From assembly GCA_021234155.1 (NCBI GenBank), contig JAJEKV010000014.1, positions 5,535,563 to 5,599,562 of the forward strand: a stretch of 64,000 nucleotides of DNA. The letters are read 5' to 3'. The DNA comes from Isoetes taiwanensis (taxonomy: Eukaryota; Streptophyta; Lycopodiopsida; Isoetales; Isoetaceae). Shown here one piece after another: positions 58,321 to 64,000 of the stretch (position 1 is the first letter of the stretch; each line of letters starts with the position of its first letter). Under the pieces are notes generated by a model. It was not told the DNA's origin. It worked only from the letters and a program-made list of their open reading frames with translations, and searched no databases. A program made the position numbers and the translations under genes.

Positions 58321-59952
58321 GAAGCTGAACAGATCGGTAACTCTGAACTTATGGAAATTCCAAGAGAAGAATTTGTACAGAGGTCACTTCATGGTGCACC
58401 AAACTGGAATGAGGATCTAATTAAAATTGGATATGGAAATACACAGATCTGGCCACCTAACAAAGCTGTTCAGTTTATGCTAAGCTGCATCAGAAGTGCA
58501 AGTGTTCACAAATATATTATGAAAAAGGAAGCGTTCCTTGAGGAAAATGGTACGTCTGTTGTGACATTCCTTGGCATAAACAACATGTTTGACTTGGCTT
58601 TCAGAATCAATAAAGTAGATGATAATCTGGTGACATGTATGAAAGTCATTGATGAGATATATGAATTACTTCCTATGGCACATTTTGAAGCTGAAAATCA
58701 GGAGATAAAAGATGTTCTTACCTTTATCAAGGGTGTTACTGCTATACATTTAGCAAATGGCATTACTCCTATGTTTCCTCCTATTCAAAAGTACAAAAAG
58801 GTGCTACCCAAAAGAAAACCAGAAGTTCAGCCTATTGAAAAGATCAACTGTTTATTTGACTTTAATAAACTTTCAGAAGATGAGCAAAGGGATGTGCTGG
58901 AATTGGATCCTGTTACTGAAACAGAAGCTGAGGCACAAGTGTTATGCAGTGAGCTGGAAAATTATGAATTGAAGAAATTGACACTCTATAACTGTTATCA
59001 TTTCCCTATTTTATCAACAAGACTTGCTGAACTACAAGGGGTTAAATGCAATCAGAATCTCTGGGAGATACAAAACCTTGGAGTCTTAGCTCCTATCAGT
59101 GTTGATTTTCTTAAGAAAATATGTAATATTTCGGATGAAGAAGCTGACAATTCCTTAAAAAATGCTGATAACTTTGTCAAGTCTATTGACATAATTGTTC
59201 TGGAGGCACATTTTACTTCACAACTCTTTGGTAAGAAATGTGACAGAGGTACTGGTCTTATTGTTGGTCAGAAAGGCCATATGGCCAAAAGTGATGAAAA
59301 AAGAAATGACCTATATGTACGAAAGATGTGGAGAACATTTTGCCCATTCATCAAATGTGGTTGCGAAAGGGCAGCTAGAAATGATCCAAATGCATGTAAG
59401 GATCATATTACTTGGTATGATCATATGGTCTGGTGCCTCTTGAACAAATCAGAAGAATTATGGCCCAACAAGTCATCTACTTCCAGGTTTTTTATGTTTC
59501 ACAAGCTCATGAATTCTAAGGCAATGAGGGCTGGTGCTGTGGCATTTATTGGGTATCTCAAGATCAGGGATCTTATGATTAAAATGACTTCCAGATATGC
59601 TGAGGACAAGAATGCAAATCTCAAAGTGGAGTTTGGTAATACTATTGCTGCTGGGATACTTGAAAAAACCATCAAACCAAGGAAATTTCTTATGGATTCT
59701 TTAGGCAAAGAAGCTGAAAAAGATAACTTCCAAAAATACCCTAAAAGGAAGCAGAAAATTGAAGATGATTTTGAAGTGGTTATGCCTCCTAAATATCGGA
59801 AAGGGATGGGTTCTTACTCAAGCCATTCAGCTAGCACTGTTGAGAACACTACAGAAAGCTTATTGAGTGACATGGAGAATTCTGTAAACAAACCTGGCAA
59901 ACACAGTTCTGATCGAGGGCAGGACATTGTGCCTGCTGCTCTGAAATTCTAG
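58321..59952 (+). CDS. Large exon of an unrecognised protein
   Basis: Open from the acceptor at 58320 (EAEQIGNSEL then the Met at 58351) to a stop at 59952, about 543 codons. I do not recognise the family. Visible traits: globular start (EEFVQRSLHGAPNWNEDLIKIGYG), a Cys/His-bearing patch (TFCPFIKCGCERAARNDPNACKDHITWYDHMVW, about residue 330-365), a basic patch (KYPKRKQKIEDDFEVVMPPKYRKG), and a Ser-rich, probably disordered tail. The Cys spacing could bind zinc. Upstream exons are not identified. It may belong with the ORF at 60181-60815. It could be a host gene or the protein of an unfamiliar mobile element. Confidence 0.6.
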   Translation, partial: EAEQIGNSELMEIPREEFVQRSLHGAPNWNEDLIKIGYGNTQIWPPNKAVQFMLSCIRSASVHKYIMKKEAFLEENGTSVVTFLGINNMFDLAFRINKVDDNLVTCMKVIDEIYELLPMAHFEAENQEIKDVLTFIKGVTAIHLANGITPMFPPIQKYKKVLPKRKPEVQPIEKINCLFDFNKLSEDEQRDVLELDPVTETEAEAQVLCSELENYELKKLTLYNCYHFPILSTRLAELQGVKCNQNLWEIQNLGVLAPISVDFLKKICNISDEEADNSLKNADNFVKSIDIIVLEAHFTSQLFGKKCDRGTGLIVGQKGHMAKSDEKRNDLYVRKMWRTFCPFIKCGCERAARNDPNACKDHITWYDHMVWCLLNKSEELWPNKSSTSRFFMFHKLMNSKAMRAGAVAFIGYLKIRDLMIKMTSRYAEDKNANLKVEFGNTIAAGILEKTIKPRKFLMDSLGKEAEKDNFQKYPKRKQKIEDDFEVVMPPKYRKGMGSYSSHSASTVENTTESLLSDMENSVNKPGKHSSDRGQDIVPAALKF

Positions 59953-60180
59953 CCTTTAACATTTTGATCTCAATTTGAGAACAGTAAACTTGCCTTGCAA
60001 GTTGCCCATTGGGCTTTTTTTCTTATATAGGCTATTATGCCATACCAATATATAAAGAATTCCTATTTTACTGTACATTTACTTCCCACTTATGTGTAGT
60101 TAAATTAAATTCTACAGCAGAAAGGTCCTAAATTCTCTATACTAATTTATACTTTGGTTGTCAAAAATAGAATAAAACAA

Positions 60181-60815
60181 GGGCTTTACTACAATGTGCT
60201 GATGGGAGATTGAAGCTCATAACAAAGAAAGAGAAAACTCGTGAAAAGTATGTACATTTCAATTTCTTTTCCAAAGTTATTGAAAAAATTAAGTTCAGTC
60301 ATGTTTTTAAAGATGTGACTAGTGAATTACTTGGTCAAACCGGTGTGGAGATATGGAATAATACTATATTTGGCTGGAAATTCCTTGGTAACCTCAAGAG
60401 TAGGCTTTATAAGCCTAAAATGATATTTGCAACAACAGAGGATGTAGTATGCCCATGCACTAACCCAGCATTAAAAAAATTTATATGCAAAGAAACTGGA
60501 CATATTCGAACCACAGATCTGAAATTTGTGAATAGCATTGCCCTCAGAAATTTACTCAAATCTGGCCTCAATCACATACCTGATAGGCCATTTTGTCTGC
60601 TGCAATTTAAAAAGGAAATTACAATCACCACAGATGAATTCTTCTCAGTACACAGGTTTGAGCTATTGAAAGTGGACCCTGTCATCATCGAAAATTGTAA
60701 AAAGCTAATAATCAAAAGGGCTTACCTTCTGGCTAAGAAATTTGTGAAGGATAATAATCAAGCCAAAAAATTCCATATAATGGATAGGCATGTGGTTAAA
60801 AACATGCAAAGGAAA
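60181..60815 (+). CDS. Exon-like ORF of an unrecognised protein
   Basis: Open from just after an AG at 60179-60180 (ALLQCADGRLKLITKKEKTREKY) to a possible donor GTATAT at 60816. About 211 codons before a TA microsatellite. Phrases such as CPCTNPALKKFICKETGHIRTTDLKFVNS and ALRNLLKSGLNHIPDRPF faintly recall the region before the reverse transcriptase in some Penelope-like or unusual retroelement proteins, but I cannot confirm this. It shares orientation and lysine-rich style with the ORF at 58321-59952 and may be a later part of the same gene. Confidence 0.45.
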
Positions 60816-63800
60816 GTATATATATTATATATTTATATAATATACATATATATATATACAAGTTTTTGTACTATCAATGGGTTTGTCAGCTATGGTTTAC
60901 GAAGATTTGGAGTGAAATGCAAGCTTAAAAAGAACTAAGTTAGAAGAACTCATGGGTAAAACCCAAAATTTTATTTGTTCAAGTTGAATTCAAGTGTCAT
61001 AATCTGTTAATTTATTGGCATCAGATGGTGAAGTATTAGTGCCCTTAAGATTCTCTAAGATTATGTTCGACATCATCAAGATTATTTTCAAATCACTAAA
61101 GAGCTTCATCAACATCAACTACTATTTAACAAGAAAGCTACACGTTTTTTGCTTCTCAATTGCAGTCATAATATCACATTGCTGCTCTACTCTCCTAGAT
61201 CATGTTTTCTTAAAGCTTCATACTACTAGTGCTGGTCATAATTTTTTGAATTAATCTTGTGACTATAAATGCTTGTTTTCTTCCCTTCATGAGTTTGCTT
61301 TCTATTAGCAGAATTACGTATGGCTTTTGAAAAAAATATCTCTTACTAAACCTTAATGTCTTGATGCTTATTTTGTTTGTTTTTTTTTGTAGCATGAGTT
61401 CGCCTATCTTTGGGACATGATCTAACTAATAGTTAAAAGAGTCCTCATTTCAATGTTAATCTTAATTTTGTTTGAAACCTCTTATATTATTGCTTATTTT
61501 CATGCTCCGATGAAGCCTAATCAGTGCATCAAGTATGAATTGCTCTATAATGAGTTGTGAGAAAAAATTCACAAGTCAAAGGCACTTCATGGAATGCACT
61601 TCATGGAAGCAAGGTAACATAAATTTTGAGTTTAGCATCAATGTCATACTGCTTGAATTTTCAAGCCATCGCTCTAAAACTTCATAAAACAATGCAATTA
61701 TTGTCAAGGTTTCAAGCCAAAGGTTGACAAAATAATGCAACTGTTGAGGAACACCAATTATCTCTTGGGTCCCATTTAGATTGTCTCATCCAAACATCTA
61801 TATTTTGCCTAGGTAAGCTTTTATATTTGGACTATCTTCTATTCTTTCCACATTTGTATTACCACAACCCTTAGGAGTAGCACCATGCAATTTGTTAGGA
61901 AAATAATTTGCGCATTTGTGACACTTGCAAGTGGTTCATGAAAATTAGGCTAACCCAGACATGTGATGTTGACCAGTTTGAATACTACATTGTACCACCA
62001 ACGTTCATGTCTGTGAGAGTTGACGTTCATTAATGTTTCTTGTTGTGGTCAAATCCATCTCAAGAAAAGGGAAGAGATTTGTATATAATGTTTCATGAAA
62101 CACTTCTTTTAGGACTACTTTCCCCAGTCTTTGTTTTTGGTGAAACTATTTTATTCATTTATGTTAATTGCATCCAGACTATCTAGATGTATTGGAAGCT
62201 AGTGGACCCTCGATATAGATAAGTTCAATAGTGTATTAGAATAATAGATTGTAGGTGCATATTATTATTAGCAAGATGTCAAAACATAATGGTGAAACAT
62301 AAGAAAGTTGTCTCAAAATGTCAACTTAGCCAGCAAGATGTAAATACAATGGCGAAACATGGGGACATATTGGGTCAAGGTGTATCAATAATCAAGCTAA
62401 ACAATATGTAGAATTAGATCCTAAAGTACAAACCCAAATTCCATCCCCGAGCAAAAGACTTCATACAAAAGATGGCTTACGTTGCAAATGAACCAGAACT
62501 TTGCAAAAGATTGAAGGGTGTACAACCATGTTTTCTTTTCTTATGCATGTAAACAATTGGCCACCTGACTGCCTCCAAGCATATTTTGATATATCTATCA
62601 TGTTCCTTATTTAATATAGTGGCAAGTGGCAACTGCCTTTTATGGTCTAGATATCTTTGTTCAGGATCCGTTTTTTATGTACACTAATATATATCTACCA
62701 TCTTATAAAATTGTGTAACAAATGTTGTTTCTTTGAAGGACTAATTTAACATTCCAAGTATTGAGCTCTAACTGTTCAAGCATGTGGCTGCTACGCAATG
62801 CGTCATAAGCAGACAGATCCCAAGAAGAAAACAGTCCTCATGCCTCAGTATTCTATAAGATGCAAGATAAGTTTAAGAAAGCTAGAATATTGCATTGCCT
62901 CTAAAGGGGTGGAACTTTGATTGCACCCAAATCTTTGAAATTCTATCAACCTCCACTTACCTTGGTTTTACACAAATATTGTACGGTAAAAATTGGACTC
63001 TAATTGAAAAATATTTCTTCAACGGTCTGCACAACAGTTCCAAAAAGTAAAATTAAATTTAAATTTCGAATGGAATATAGGTGAAAACTGTTTCCTTTGT
63101 ACTTATCAATGCGGGACTTACAATCATCTGAAGCATCCTTGAACCATCCCAATTTAGACCCTGTTTATGAAATTTCATATTCATTAAGAGCATAAGTTAT
63201 CTGAATAAGATAATCCTCCAGGCGAAGCACAGTCAGATGCCTACTTCAACTCAGGCCACTCTCTTTCAAATATTTTCCAAGTAGTTCTCCAAACCTGTTT
63301 AAAGATGGTTAAACTAGATCATATGACATCTTGCAAATGGGAAAATGATAAGCATTATTTACCTCAAAGAGGCAATGATGGTCGTAGCAGCTCCGATGTT
63401 AATCCAATTGCCATACTTTTTAGTAGTGCATACTAGATGATCGCGATTATTCTGCACTCCTTTTTCCCTGCCTTAGGTCCAAAATGCCTGTTCTGCTGGC
63501 ACAGTCGATTTTTGGACCAAAATTGTAATGCAATCTTCAGCTGCTCAAGGAACATTCTCTTCCAAGAGCCTGGGTCTCCAACCAATCACCATCCCAAATA
63601 CAGTAATTGGTTCAGTCTTTGATTAGTATTAAGGACATGTCTGTGGTTCAATCTCTGATTAGTATCAAGGATATATCTATAGTCAATTATGTACACGTGC
63701 AGGAAACTGCCATAAAACCTCAAGCCCGGGGTGTTTCACAATAATCAAGGCTTCGTCCTGAAGGTCATGTAAACAAAATGGGATCTTCAAACTTTAGTAT

Positions 63801-64000
63801 TTCCATTTGCATTTCCATGTTTGACTGGGCTTTCTTTCCCAAGTAAGAGATGCCTGCATTAGACATACCACCATTATGACAGGCTTGCTAAAGGGACAGA
63901 CCAATGCAACCTGTATATGGCAACCATAAATTTATGGCTCGATTCAAGAGATGTGGGATGTTTGGAAGGTTTTGTTGATGTACAGTATAGTCTTGCAAAC
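60816..64000. other. Spacer to the right edge, nothing recognised
   Basis: TA repeats at 60816-60860; small local duplications (AGCAAGATGT...GAAACAT near 62270 and 62332; TTGATTAGTAT(T/C)AAGGA near 63617 and 63656). No gene or RNA called. Confidence 0.5.

Overview
This window is nuclear DNA of a land plant. The evidence is spliced GT-AG genes, pentatricopeptide-repeat (PPR) sequences, a plant-type PCNA retrocopy, an SRD2/SNAPC3-like gene, and Ty3/gypsy, Ty1/copia and LINE retroelements typical of plants. The species cannot be told from the sequence. The long repeat-rich spacers would fit a non-flowering plant with a large genome, but that is only an impression.

The main object is a complete 13.2 kb LTR retrotransposon at 3487-16645. 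It has LTRs of about 1.64 kb (TGTGACG...CGTCACA ends), a 5-bp target duplication (TATCC), an initiator-Met tRNA primer site and a polypurine tract. Its gag, protease and reverse transcriptase are broken by frameshifts. Its RNase H-integrase frame is open and ends in a chromodomain, so it is a chromovirus. Upstream of gag, on the same strand, it carries two extra ORFs. The first (5703-6824, 373 codons, intact, no intron) is a histone H3-like protein. It begins with the exact H3 tail start (ARTKQTARK after the initiator Met) and ends with a near-complete H3 histone fold. About 235 charged residues are inserted between tail and fold. A retrotransposon encoding its own H3 beside a chromodomain integrase is the most striking discovery of the window. 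The second extra ORF (7605-9059) is of unknown function. Between the two lie two copies of a strongly foldable stem-loop, and a TATA-like box lies before each ORF.

Layout. 1-796: 5' part of a minus-strand PPR gene. 1662-2697: poly(A)-tailed retroposon with a 17-bp target duplication. 2929-3376: tandem duplication. 3487-16645: the H3-bearing chromovirus. 16958-17700: PPR pseudogene. 19881-20033: (AGAAT)18 followed by a perfect hairpin. 20310-23418: decayed gypsy pol related to the big element. 23900-42160: mostly spacer, with a PCNA retropseudogene (27704-28290), a (GATA)n tract and several duplicated blocks. 42165-45240: probable DNA transposon with inverted ends built of GGAAACCCTTCCGG arrays, carrying gene-like fragments. 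45425-49917: ten-exon SNAPC3/SRD2-like gene with a reading-frame break in exon 8. 52111-54990: copia remnant on the minus strand. 55560-55985: LINE remnant on the minus strand. 58321-60815: two long exon-like ORFs of an unrecognised gene. The last 3 kb shows nothing recognisable.

How parts may work together (inference): the element could use its H3-like protein to enter or imitate host chromatin, either assembling with host H4 or acting as a decoy for H3K4/K9 enzymes, while its integrase chromodomain reads chromatin for targeting. Nothing in the sequence proves expression.
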